A stretch of DNA of 34,732 nt from SURF-58 sp041305085 (GTDB lineage: Archaea > Nanobdellota > Nanobdellia > Woesearchaeales > UBA9642): positions 1 through 34,732 of the forward strand of contig JBFYMA010000042.1 of NCBI GenBank assembly GCA_041305085.1, in the 5' to 3' direction. The position numbers were made by a program, and so were the translations under genes. Positions 15,820 through 22,992 of the stretch are shown piece by piece (the stretch's first letter is position 1; each line of letters opens with the position of its first letter). The notes beneath the pieces are model-generated. The model searched no databases and was not told where the DNA came from. It saw nothing but the letters and a program-made list of their open reading frames with translations.

Positions 15820-16575
15820 ATGAATAAAATATACAAATCATTCTATCAGCAAAGGGTTTTTACCCTCAAAGAAGCCTTTGAACTGACAAAAAACTATCAA
15901 GTTGCAAAAAACGAGATTCAAAGGCTGAAACATAAAGGGCTTATAAAGAGAATCCTGCCAGGCATATACCACATAGTGCCGATGGATTACACTCTTTATG
16001 CTCCCGAGCCCCTGCTTATAGCTTCAAAGCTTGAGAAAAAATCCTTTTTTTCCTTATTTTCTGCACTCCATATACACGACCTTGCAGAAAGCAAAGAAAT
16101 ATTCATTTCCTGCAGGAAAAACAAAAAACTCAGGATATACAGCACAACCTATAACCTTGTCAGGACGAAAAGATTTTTTGGAGTAGAGGAAAAAATTATT
16201 GGAAACCAGAAGGCAAAGGTTAGCGACATAGAACGGACGTTTATAGACTGCCTTGATAACATAGAGCTTTTCGAAAGCCTGGAAGAGTTTGCAAGAATCA
16301 TGGGAAATACAAAGCTCAACACAAAAAAGCTCTTTGAATACCTTAAAAGATACGGCAAAAAAAAGCTCTGCAACTATGCAGGCTATTTTCTTGAAAAGCT
16401 CAAAGGGTTTATGGGAATACAGGACAAAGAGCTCGAAAAGCTGCAAAAACTACTTGGAAAAAAAGTCTATTACCTCCAAATAAGGCCCAAAACAAGGTAT
16501 TCCAAAATAAGGGAGAGATTTGCAGGAGCAAAACACCGCTATGTAAAGCAGTGGAAGCTTGTGGTGGTAGAGTAA
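15820..16575 (+). CDS. AbiEi-type antitoxin/transcriptional regulator, no cognate toxin adjacent
   Basis: A 251-residue protein. The N-terminal winged-helix part (residues ~10-52: FTLKEAFELTKNYQVAKNEI, RLKHKGLIKRILPGIYHIVP) and the central SDIERTFIDCLDNIELFESL with LEEFARIMG (~140-170) match the AbiEi family, the antitoxin component of type IV AbiE toxin-antitoxin modules that also represses its own promoter. The basic C-terminus (YSKIRERFAGAKHRYVKQW) would suit DNA binding. The partner toxin AbiEii, a nucleotidyltransferase, should lie immediately downstream on the same strand, but the next gene is convergent and only 20 nt away. It is therefore an orphan, as is common for archaeal AbiEi-like regulators. 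It is one of the few plus-strand genes, and paired inverted repeats precede its TATA box. Confidence 0.75.
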   Translation: MNKIYKSFYQQRVFTLKEAFELTKNYQVAKNEIQRLKHKGLIKRILPGIYHIVPMDYTLYAPEPLLIASKLEKKSFFSLFSALHIHDLAESKEIFISCRKNKKLRIYSTTYNLVRTKRFFGVEEKIIGNQKAKVSDIERTFIDCLDNIELFESLEEFARIMGNTKLNTKKLFEYLKRYGKKKLCNYAGYFLEKLKGFMGIQDKELEKLQKLLGKKVYYLQIRPKTRYSKIRERFAGAKHRYVKQWKLVVVE

Positions 16576-16595
16576 TCAATACAGAGAAAGTTGGT

Positions 16596-18944
16596 TCAAT
16601 AGATTATCCTGCCCTTATTTTGCCCAACATATGCAAGAAGTGCAGCTGTTGAGAGCAGGTCCTTTGAGTTATGATCCAAAACCCTCAAAACATTATCTGT
16701 GTTGCCAGTTTTCAGGAAATCTTCGTATACCTGACCAATTTCATCCCCAGGGATGTCCCCTTTTCTTTTGTAGCCAAATATTATTCTCTCAAAAGTAAGG
16801 AGCTTGTTGTCTGGAAAAGACTTTTTTGGAAATTTCTTTACCACATTCAAAATGTCCAGGTGGGCAGGCAACTCAGGCCTTATATAATTCGAGATCATTC
16901 TCTCCCTTAAAATCTTGTAGTCATAGGCTTTTCCATTAAAAGTTACCGCAAGCCTGGCTTTTTTGAGAGCGTCTGAAAAAGCAAAGAGTGCAGGAGCCTC
17001 CTCTTCTGGAGTGCTGCAAAAGTATGAATTGACAGCAAAGCCATGCTCATAATGCAGCATTCCTACTAAAAAAGGCATGCTTATAATCCTTGAAAACCTG
17101 TTTTCAGATGGTGCAGCGCACTCCAGGTCAATAAAAACAATGTCATCCAGCTTCAGCTTTTCTGCAGGAAGCTCATCCTCTACAAAACACTCAAAAAACT
17201 GCCTGTCTTCCAGCAGGTCTGTTATGATGGATGAGTTGCTTTCCAGATAAGAGACAATGCTTGCAGGCTCTAATTTGGCTATGCTTTTCCTGAAAACCCC
17301 ATATTGCCCTTTGCTGTTGGACTTTTGGCTGATTGAGCTTATTTGCTGGCTGGATGAAGCTGAGCTGCCACCAATATATGTGAATATTTTTGGACTCTTT
17401 TTTTGTTTTTCATAAAGTGTCCTTCCAAGCTCTGAAATAGTCTTTATTAGGTCAACATACCATTCCAGCTTTGGAAGGTTCGAGTAGGGCTGAAGCCTGT
17501 GAGGCTGGGTTGCTGCCTGATCATAAATATCCATTATACTATAGGGCTCTCTCAGGCTTGGCGCGGCTCTCCTTAACTCGTCAAAAAAGCCTTTTTTATC
17601 CAAGTTATTCATAAGGATTTCAAAGTATTCCCTGAATGTTTCATAGGTCAAAACAGGAAACCCGTCACTTTCCAGCACTAAAACAGCTTTTTCTACAAGC
17701 TTTTCAGGGCTGTGGAGCACAAACGTTGCCCCTTCTATGTATTTTGCGTCTTCAGGATTTTTAAGGGTTTCTTGAGAGCAGGAAGGCAGCCAGACTCTAT
17801 CTGCAGGCTTTTTAAAAACAAAACCCAGTTCAGGATTGTCAATATATGCTTTTCTCATGCTGGCCAACTTACTGTTAGCAGGGTTCACAAGCCCTGTTTT
17901 TATCTCAACAGCCCAGCCTTCTCCAAGCAAAAGGTCTGGATGCAGAATGGTATTTTTGATGAAGTTGCTGTTTGCATAACCCAGCATTGCAATCCTTTTC
18001 TCAGGCTCTGGATGAATATATTTTATTGAGGGAAAATACCTATAAAACTCTCTGGATTCAAAATCGTTTTTCAATGAATCCTCCAAAGCCCTTGCCCAGT
18101 AGAGCAGAAATTTTGTAAAATGCTCTCCAAGCCTTCCAAAAATTTTTGCTTTTCCATAACCACTCCTTGCAAAATGAAGAGAGCTTATGCCAGTTAGCTT
18201 CTCAACAAAGTCTGTAAAGCAGGCATCAACATCCAAATTTAAAGACCTTTGGCCAGGAATATTTGAAGAAATCTTTTTTGCTCCTAGCAATGCTTGTTTG
18301 TAGAGTGTATCCCCCACATGATTATCTTTGCTCATTGAAAAGCTTATGTCCTGACCTGAAAAATATCTTCTTCTCAACACTTTCCCTAAATCTTCCTTTC
18401 CTATAAATACTGATTTTTTTGAGATAAAATGGTAAAGGTTTTTATTTGCTGCATCATCTTCAAACAACTCTATATGAAGTTTTTCTATTCTTTCTCTGAG
18501 AGTTGCGGGCTTATCTCCATTTCGTTTACGCTTCAAAACTGTCTCAACAAGAGGATTATACTTTTTTCTGAACTCTGTAGGTGTTAGCAGGGTTAATTCT
18601 CCATTGAGTGCCTTCATGACTCTTGAAAAAGAGTACTCTTTAAGCAGCAGATTATCAAGTTTTTTATCTGCTTCCTTTGCAAGATATTTAGGATTCACAT
18701 ACTTCCAACCTAAAGCAGTTATTCCCGTTTCAGCGCTTCTGCTTCCACACTCAATGAATCCTCTAAACCCTAAATATTGATTCAAAGTTCTTTTTTTGAG
18801 TATTTCAGAAGAGTTTATAGGCTGGCCTTCTGGAAAGCCTGCATCAATCACCATCTGTCTTATTTTTTCATCAGGAGGAAGAAAAAAATTCTTGCCACCA
18901 TAGCTTATTTTTACTGTCTTCTTGTTTTCTGCCAATCTACCCAC
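16596..18944 (-). CDS. Putative dual nuclease: PD-(D/E)XK-like middle domain plus YprB-type DEDD exonuclease domain
   Basis: About 782 residues. The C-terminal domain (~600-775) is a YprB-like RNase H-fold exonuclease: D607-L-E609 in VFIDLECA, VTFNGKAYDYKILRERM (D676), HLDILNVVKKF (D698) and LDHNSKDLLS (D758, D763). The middle (~265-390) has GRLGEHFTKFLLYWARALE and HPDLLLGEGWAVEIKTG, with H336-P-D338 and E348-I-K350 placed as in Cas4/RecB-type PD-(D/E)XK nucleases. I infer a second nuclease site but cannot prove it. The N-terminal 250 residues match nothing I know. A Ser-rich linker sits at ~528-545. Convergent with the AbiEi-like gene (20-nt gap) and downstream of the DnaG gene, 78 nt apart. 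No ATG is available near the start; GTG at 18944 or TTG at 18947 must be used. A role in DNA repair or defence is possible. Confidence 0.65.
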   Translation of the reverse strand: MGRLAENKKTVKISYGGKNFFLPPDEKIRQMVIDAGFPEGQPINSSEILKKRTLNQYLGFRGFIECGSRSAETGITALGWKYVNPKYLAKEADKKLDNLLLKEYSFSRVMKALNGELTLLTPTEFRKKYNPLVETVLKRKRNGDKPATLRERIEKLHIELFEDDAANKNLYHFISKKSVFIGKEDLGKVLRRRYFSGQDISFSMSKDNHVGDTLYKQALLGAKKISSNIPGQRSLNLDVDACFTDFVEKLTGISSLHFARSGYGKAKIFGRLGEHFTKFLLYWARALEDSLKNDFESREFYRYFPSIKYIHPEPEKRIAMLGYANSNFIKNTILHPDLLLGEGWAVEIKTGLVNPANSKLASMRKAYIDNPELGFVFKKPADRVWLPSCSQETLKNPEDAKYIEGATFVLHSPEKLVEKAVLVLESDGFPVLTYETFREYFEILMNNLDKKGFFDELRRAAPSLREPYSIMDIYDQAATQPHRLQPYSNLPKLEWYVDLIKTISELGRTLYEKQKKSPKIFTYIGGSSASSSQQISSISQKSNSKGQYGVFRKSIAKLEPASIVSYLESNSSIITDLLEDRQFFECFVEDELPAEKLKLDDIVFIDLECAAPSENRFSRIISMPFLVGMLHYEHGFAVNSYFCSTPEEEAPALFAFSDALKKARLAVTFNGKAYDYKILRERMISNYIRPELPAHLDILNVVKKFPKKSFPDNKLLTFERIIFGYKRKGDIPGDEIGQVYEDFLKTGNTDNVLRVLDHNSKDLLSTAALLAYVGQNKGRIIY

Positions 18945-19022
18945 CAATATTCAACTTGTAAAAAACAGAAAACACTTCAAGTATTTATTGTTTACAGTTT
19001 ATTGGAAGAATTATAAGAATTA

Positions 19023-20849
19023 TTATTCCTGCTCTTTTTGCCTGATCCTTAGCAACGCTCTAAGGCTGGCTTCAAGGTCTTTGCCTTCAAGTATTTTTGA
19101 GTGGATATCTGCTATTTCTCCTGAGTAGCGGAACTCTTTTACCTGTTTTATGAGCACATCATACCTTTTAATGGATGTATCCTGAAGCGGTGAAAAGACT
19201 ATATCTGCGAGCTGGTCAATCAGGCTGTCAATGTTTATTGGAATATTCTTAGAGTGGTTCACAACTTTGTCCAGCAAAAGGCCTGATTCTGTCTTGAAAA
19301 AAAGGTTTTGCTGGCTGTTCCCATTGGAAGCAACAACCCCCATCTCCCTTGGAATCTTGTCAGTGCTCATGATGTATGAGTATATTGCTGCACGCTCAGG
19401 AGTGCTGAACTTGTCAAGAGCAAGGTTTGTTGTCTTTCTGAGGTCCGGCCATCTCATCAGAATGTGCAAAAGCTCGTTTTCTGCAGACTGTGAGGGGTTT
19501 ATTGTGTAGAGAATTTCAGGCTTGAGGTCTTTTTGCTCCTTAAAGATGTGGTAATAAACAAATTTTGGGTCTGTGCCTATTTTTTTTGCAAGATCCTCAA
19601 TGTAAAAGCATCTCAGCAGGGAATCCCTTGGAGCCAGGATTATGCCAGTCATCTGCTCCACAATCTTTCTCCTGCTGTCAGGCGTTGAGGCGTCTGTCTG
19701 CTTCATGATATTCTCAAGTGCAAACCCAAAAAGGTCTTTTTTGTTTTTTTCCACAAAACTCAGAGCCTTTTCAGATCCAACAGTCCTTATGAACTCATCA
19801 GGGTCTGTTTTTTCAGGCAAAAGAACTATTTTTGGCGAGAGCATATACTGCAGGAGCTTTTTTGCATCTTTCAACGCTGCATTTATGCCTGCAGCATCGC
19901 TGTCCCTGCAGACAACAGGCTTTCTTGTCAGTTGAGCAATTGTTCTCGCCTGGTTGTCTGTGAGCGCAGTCCCACCTGTTGCCAGGGTATTTTCTATTCC
20001 ATGCTGGAACCATGAGATAACATCTGTGTAGCCCTCCATCAGTATAATATCGCCTGTTTTCCTAAAATTAATATCTGAGGTTGGCCTGAGAGCCTGGGCC
20101 AGCCCGTAAAGCATCGAATCTTTTTTAAAAGCTATTGTTTCCCCTGTGTTCAGGTATTTTATATCATCTTCTGGGTCAAGAGCTCGCCCTGCAAACCCCA
20201 CTATCTTTCCAGTTCTGTTGTGTATTGGGAACATTATCCTGTTTCTGAAAAAATCATAAATATCATCTCCATAATCAGAGAGCTGAGTCTTTTTTCTGAC
20301 AAGCCCTGCATTTAACAGTGTGGCTTTGGAAAAATTATCTCTTAAATAGTCTATGAGTGCATTCCATGAGCCTGGAGCAAACCCTATGCCAAATCTTGAA
20401 ATCATCTCATCATTAATCTTTCTGGTTTCTTTTACATAGGCCAGTGCATCAGAACTCCTGTTGAGATAATTAGAAAAGAATTTTGCAGCAGACTCGTTTG
20501 CAGAAAAAATATCTGCCATCTTTCTGTTCTGCTCTTTGAAAGTTTTTCTGTAGCCTGAGATGCTTACACCTGCTCTTTCAGCCAGAATAGCCAGGGCATA
20601 GGGAAAACTTACTCCTTCAAAATGCTGGACAAGCTTGAATATATTTCCTCCTTCTCCGCAACCAAAGCAGTAAAAACTGTTTGAGTCCCTAAAGACAATA
20701 AAAGAAGGAGTTTTTTCAGTGTGAAAAGGGCAGAGCAGCTTATAGGTGTTGCTTTCTGTCATTTTAATGCCTGTGTTTGGGAAGTAATGCTCTAAAATAT
20801 CTTTAATCGGCACTCTTCTGCTTATTTCTTCCAGCTCTGGATTAGCCAT
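19023..20849 (-). CDS. dnaG: DNA primase DnaG, bacterial type with CHC2 zinc finger
   Basis: A 608-residue protein with bacterial DnaG architecture: a CHC2 zinc finger (C40, H43, C61, C64 in LLCPFHTEKTPSF and FYCFGCGEGGN), the RNA-polymerase domain (SRFGIGFAPGSWNALIDYL at 151-169; RIMFPIH and GKIVGFAGRALD at 204-225), a TOPRIM domain with E272-G-Y-T-D275, D316-S-D318 in place of the usual DGD, and DPDEFI (349-354), then a ~200-residue C-terminal domain. Archaeal DnaG proteins normally lack the zinc finger, are shorter and act with the exosome; archaeal primers are made by PriS/PriL. The ATG at 20847-20849 gives MANPELEE; an upstream TTG is unlikely. A weak TATA-like CTTTTTAAC lies ~27 nt upstream. 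Probably acquired from bacteria, a phage or a plasmid. Confidence 0.92.
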   Translation of the reverse strand: MANPELEEISRRVPIKDILEHYFPNTGIKMTESNTYKLLCPFHTEKTPSFIVFRDSNSFYCFGCGEGGNIFKLVQHFEGVSFPYALAILAERAGVSISGYRKTFKEQNRKMADIFSANESAAKFFSNYLNRSSDALAYVKETRKINDEMISRFGIGFAPGSWNALIDYLRDNFSKATLLNAGLVRKKTQLSDYGDDIYDFFRNRIMFPIHNRTGKIVGFAGRALDPEDDIKYLNTGETIAFKKDSMLYGLAQALRPTSDINFRKTGDIILMEGYTDVISWFQHGIENTLATGGTALTDNQARTIAQLTRKPVVCRDSDAAGINAALKDAKKLLQYMLSPKIVLLPEKTDPDEFIRTVGSEKALSFVEKNKKDLFGFALENIMKQTDASTPDSRRKIVEQMTGIILAPRDSLLRCFYIEDLAKKIGTDPKFVYYHIFKEQKDLKPEILYTINPSQSAENELLHILMRWPDLRKTTNLALDKFSTPERAAIYSYIMSTDKIPREMGVVASNGNSQQNLFFKTESGLLLDKVVNHSKNIPINIDSLIDQLADIVFSPLQDTSIKRYDVLIKQVKEFRYSGEIADIHSKILEGKDLEASLRALLRIRQKEQE

Positions 20850-20871
20850 CAAAAACAGAAACAACTATGTC

Positions 20872-20880
20872 GTTAAAAAG
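20872..20880 (-). promoter_or_regulatory. Weak TATA-like box for dnaG
   Basis: Minus-strand CTTTTTAAC centred about 27 nt upstream of the dnaG ATG. It is back to back with the divergent gene's promoter. Confidence 0.3.
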
Positions 20881-20903
20881 ATTTTGGCAAATCTTCAGAA
20901 ACG

Positions 20904-20911
20904 TTTTAAAA
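20904..20911 (+). promoter_or_regulatory. TATA-like box for the unknown gene at 20933
   Basis: TTTTAAAA on the plus strand, centred 25-26 nt upstream of the ATG at 20933. This is the main reason for choosing that start. Confidence 0.4.
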
Positions 20912-20932
20912 AACAAATGCATTCCTGCAACA

Positions 20933-21625
20933 ATGCAGACCAATCAGCAGGCATCAGACATTTCAGTAATTGCAAGGCAGGGATTTTTTTTCAGAGACCC
21001 AAAATCAAGAGCCATTGCAAGAGAAATAATGCAGCTCTATCCAAGAGAAACAGGGGAAGCGCTGCAAAAAGAGCTGGATCTTGCTGCAATAGCGCTGACA
21101 GACGCCAGGCACAACCCGCGTTATCCAGAAGCCAATAAGGTCTTTTATTCCAAAGGCATAACAAGCCCAAAGATTGTGTGGGAGTACTTCGCGTATCTAA
21201 AAGAGCTTGCAGAAGAGTACGGCATAAAGACAACAGTAAAAAAGCTTCCTGAAATTTTCCTGGATGCAAAGCAATACACTAGCCCAGTTCCAGAAAATGA
21301 ATTTAGGAAAGTTGCTGAAAGTGAGGGTTTTGAATTCAGGGGCTACGATGTTTCAGACAAAAACATGGCAGATATTCTGGTTTTATACCACAAGCGCTTT
21401 AATTATGGTGAAAGGAATACTCCAAAAATAGTCGAGCTCACAAAGAAGATTCTGAAACTTGATGTTAATACTGCAGAATGCTTTCTGAAGATGGAATCAA
21501 GAGAAGCGCTTGGAGTAATGGGAGGCCACAACTCTTCAACAGAAGAATATAATCAAGCACTCGATTACTATGAATACCTCAAGGAACTTCAGGATTATAT
21601 CATAGAAAAAGAAGGAAATAAATAA
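20933..21625 (+). CDS. Unknown soluble protein, divergent from dnaG
   Basis: A 230-residue protein from the ATG at 20933 (MQTNQQASDI...). An in-frame ATG at 20867 would add 22 residues but has no TATA box at the right distance and sits only 17 nt from the dnaG start. The sequence is mostly helical in character, charged and without signal peptide, membrane segment or a catalytic motif that I recognise (FRDPKSRAIAREIMQL, PKIVWEYFAYLKELAEEYG, EYNQALDYYEYLKEL). The stop codon ends 1 nt before the 3' end of the convergent tRNA-Leu gene. It may belong to the same accessory segment as dnaG. No function is proposed. Confidence 0.7.
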   Translation: MQTNQQASDISVIARQGFFFRDPKSRAIAREIMQLYPRETGEALQKELDLAAIALTDARHNPRYPEANKVFYSKGITSPKIVWEYFAYLKELAEEYGIKTTVKKLPEIFLDAKQYTSPVPENEFRKVAESEGFEFRGYDVSDKNMADILVLYHKRFNYGERNTPKIVELTKKILKLDVNTAECFLKMESREALGVMGGHNSSTEEYNQALDYYEYLKELQDYIIEKEGNK

Positions 21626-21671
21626 TGCGGGGAGGAGGATTCGAACCCCCGTAAGCACTAAGCTAACAGGT

Positions 21672-21713
21672 ATCCACTGGGCACAATGCATAATCCATTA
21701 CTCTGTGCACCAG
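21672..21713 (-). other. tRNA-Leu anticodon-loop intron (canonical 37/38 position)
   Basis: 42 nt between G37 and A38. The intron folds on itself: CTGG pairs with CCAG and GCACA with TGTGC. The flanking bulge-helix-bulge is not perfect by eye, so it may be a relaxed form and the boundaries could shift by 1-2 nt. The splicing endonuclease would remove it. Confidence 0.7.
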
Positions 21714-21729
21714 CCTAAGCCTGTCCCGT

Positions 21730-21768
21730 ATGGCCGCAAAACCAGCCACGTTTTTTTGCTGGCTTTGA
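21730..21768 (-). other. tRNA-Leu D-loop intron (non-canonical position)
   Basis: A 39-nt insertion in the D-loop. GGTC upstream pairs with GGCC near its 3' end (4 bp), flanked by 3-nt bulges AAT on one strand and ATA on the other, which is a bulge-helix-bulge layout. The inner stem is CAAA/TTTG and GCCA/TGGC. Cutting after the second nucleotide of each bulge gives a normal D-loop (GCGGTCAAACGG). Confidence 0.65.
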
Positions 21769-21825
21769 TTGACCGCTCCGGCATCCCCGCAAGGATTTGC
21801 TGAGAATTATTGAAAAAGCGCCTTA

Positions 21826-21833
21826 TTTATATA
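21826..21833 (-). promoter_or_regulatory. TATA box of the tRNA-Leu gene
   Basis: Minus-strand TATATAAA centred about 39 nt upstream of the mature 5' end. Transcription would begin near 21803, leaving a short leader for RNase P. Confidence 0.6.
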
Positions 21834-21862
21834 TTCTTTTGTTTAGAAATACATTGATTCAG

Positions 21863-22462
21863 TCAATGCTTAATCAATTCTTCCAACAAGACTTCTGCTG
21901 ATTTGATCTTTTCGTAATCTTTTTGTATGCACAGCCTTGCTTTTATACCTTGGTTATTATACCAATCATTGAATGAGAACAAAAAAGAATTTGTATCGCT
22001 GGAATAGTCAAACACAGGAACAGACAAAAAATGGCTGTTTTCAGCCCTTAGATGCAGCCTGTACGATTGTTTTAGCATGGATTTTGAAAGAGGCTTTTTT
22101 TCTGGCTTTTCCAAAAAATAGTCTTTTGGAGTCTCTAATAAAAATGAGAGAAGTGCATGGCTTGCGCTTCTGAAAGAAGATATTTTGGTAAACTCATTCT
22201 TATGAACAAAATCAATGCTTGCAAGGGTCGGCTTTTGGTAAAGAAAGTGCAGTTCAGGCTTTTCAGATATTGCCTTTTCCACATCCACAACATCAAAGTG
22301 CATGGAAAAATTAAGCTCACCAATTTTTGCAGCAAAATACTCTCCAAATATTTTCTGAGAAAAAGAAGAGCTTGATGCCAATCTCATAAGCTGTTTGTCC
22401 TGGAAATAAATGTCTCCCAGCTTAGCCCAAGTATTCATGCAAAATTGTTCTTCTCCTGCCAT
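21863..22462 (-). CDS. Unknown protein
   Basis: A 199-residue protein (MAGEEQFCMNTWAKLGDIYF...). It has no signal peptide, membrane segment or catalytic signature that I recognise. The composition is rich in Phe, Ser and Lys, with a YSSDTNSFLFSFNDWYNNQG segment near residue 160 and a charged helical end. The ATG at 22460-22462 lies about 29 nt from a TATA box; a second ATG at residue 9 is possible. It lies between tRNA-Leu and L37e, probably expressed on its own. Function unknown. Confidence 0.65.
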   Translation of the reverse strand: MAGEEQFCMNTWAKLGDIYFQDKQLMRLASSSSFSQKIFGEYFAAKIGELNFSMHFDVVDVEKAISEKPELHFLYQKPTLASIDFVHKNEFTKISSFRSASHALLSFLLETPKDYFLEKPEKKPLSKSMLKQSYRLHLRAENSHFLSVPVFDYSSDTNSFLFSFNDWYNNQGIKARLCIQKDYEKIKSAEVLLEELIKH

Positions 22463-22487
22463 TCTAACCAGCAGAATATTTTTGAAG

Positions 22488-22495
22488 TATAAAAA
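22488..22495 (-). promoter_or_regulatory. TATA box of the unknown gene at 21863-22462
   Basis: Minus-strand TTTTTATA centred about 29 nt upstream of the ATG at 22462. It sits just beyond the L37e stop codon. Confidence 0.5.
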
Positions 22496-22508
22496 TATTC
22501 AGAACACT

Positions 22509-22688
22509 CTACTTTCTTTCGCCGCTCTTCTTTGTCTGCCAGGAATAGCTTCTTTTTCTTGCGCTTTTTCCGTAGCCGCAGCTTGAGCATATGCCTGTCT
22601 TCTTGTGGAAGCTGGTCTTGCCGCACCTCCTGCAGGATATGTGCAGCGATTTGTGCATTTTTCCCCTGGATGCTGTTCCTTTTGTCAT
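22509..22688 (-). CDS. rpl37e: 50S ribosomal protein L37e
   Basis: A 59-residue protein starting MTKGTASRGKMHKSLHISCR, with a C4 zinc finger (C19, C22, C34, C37) and the CGYGKSARKRSYSWQTK motif, diagnostic for L37e of the archaeal and eukaryotic large subunit. It starts 15 nt after the Lsm stop codon; the lsm-rpl37e pair is a conserved archaeal operon. The frame is open only from this ATG in practice, and its length equals the family norm. Confidence 0.95.
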   Translation of the reverse strand: MTKGTASRGKMHKSLHISCRRCGKTSFHKKTGICSSCGYGKSARKRSYSWQTKKSGERK

Positions 22689-22703
22689 GTTTCCACTTTT
22701 TGC

Positions 22704-22928
22704 TTATTCTGGTGAGAGAATCGTGATTGTGTCTCCTCTTATGAAAACAACGCCAAGCTTTCTCTTAAGCTCACCATCCATTCTTTCTTCGGCGTTTTCC
22801 AGCACACAGTTTATGTGTATATCAAATGCTTTCAGGATTCCAACGTATTGGCACTTGTTTTTCAGCTCTACAATTACTTTCTTGTTTCTTGCATTGTTTA
22901 ATGCGTCCAGTGGTCTTGATGCTTCCAT
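22704..22928 (-). CDS. Sm-like archaeal protein (Lsm/SmAP)
   Basis: A 74-residue protein from ATG 22926-22928. The Sm1 motif (KKVIVELKNKCQYVGILKAF, then DIHINCVLENA) and the Sm2 motif (VVFIRGDTITIL) are both clear. Lsm proteins form RNA-binding heptameric rings. The open frame extends upstream, but the family start is at MEASRPLDAL, and GGAGGG lies 7 nt before it. A TATA box at 22980-22987 gives a leader of ~29 nt. Its L37e neighbour supports the assignment. Confidence 0.93.
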   Translation of the reverse strand: MEASRPLDALNNARNKKVIVELKNKCQYVGILKAFDIHINCVLENAEERMDGELKRKLGVVFIRGDTITILSPE

Positions 22929-22935
22929 CTTTGTT

Positions 22936-22941
22936 CCCTCC
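22936..22941 (-). promoter_or_regulatory. Shine-Dalgarno of the Lsm gene
   Basis: Minus-strand GGAGGG, 7 nt before the ATG at 22928. It decides the start over the longer open frame. Confidence 0.75.
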
Positions 22942-22979
22942 AAAAAAAAATTTAATGTTAAATCATTATTTCTGAATTG

Positions 22980-22987
22980 TTTATAAA
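22980..22987 (-). promoter_or_regulatory. TATA box of the lsm-rpl37e operon
   Basis: Minus-strand TTTATAAA. The expected start near 22957 gives a ~29-nt leader carrying the Shine-Dalgarno. Confidence 0.6.
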
Positions 22988-22992
22988 GGTTT

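Larger units (their letters stand above)
21626..21790 (-). tRNA. tRNA-Leu (UAG) with two apparent introns
   Basis: The minus-strand acceptor arm GCGGGGA (21790-21784) pairs with TCCCCGC, with discriminator A at 21626. The T arm is GGGGG-TTCGAAT-CCTCC. A class II variable arm (AGC/GCT) is present. The anticodon stem ACAGG/CCTGT encloses CTTAGG, giving anticodon UAG. The gene is 165 nt long. Removing 42 nt after position 37 and 39 nt in the D-loop leaves an 84-nt cloverleaf whose D-arm reads CCGGAGCGGTCAAACGGG, the usual archaeal Leu form. No CCA is encoded. A TATA box at 21826-21833 places transcription start ~13 nt upstream. The 3' end abuts the stop codon of the convergent unknown gene. Confidence 0.85.

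Noticed and set aside
16576..16595. Search for an AbiEii toxin gene downstream of the AbiEi-like gene
   Set aside because: Only 20 nt separate it from a convergent nuclease gene; no nucleotidyltransferase motif is seen in the neighbouring frames.
21626..21790. Attachment-site duplication from integration at tRNA-Leu
   Set aside because: I could not find a second copy of the tRNA 3' end elsewhere in the window, and no integrase gene is present.
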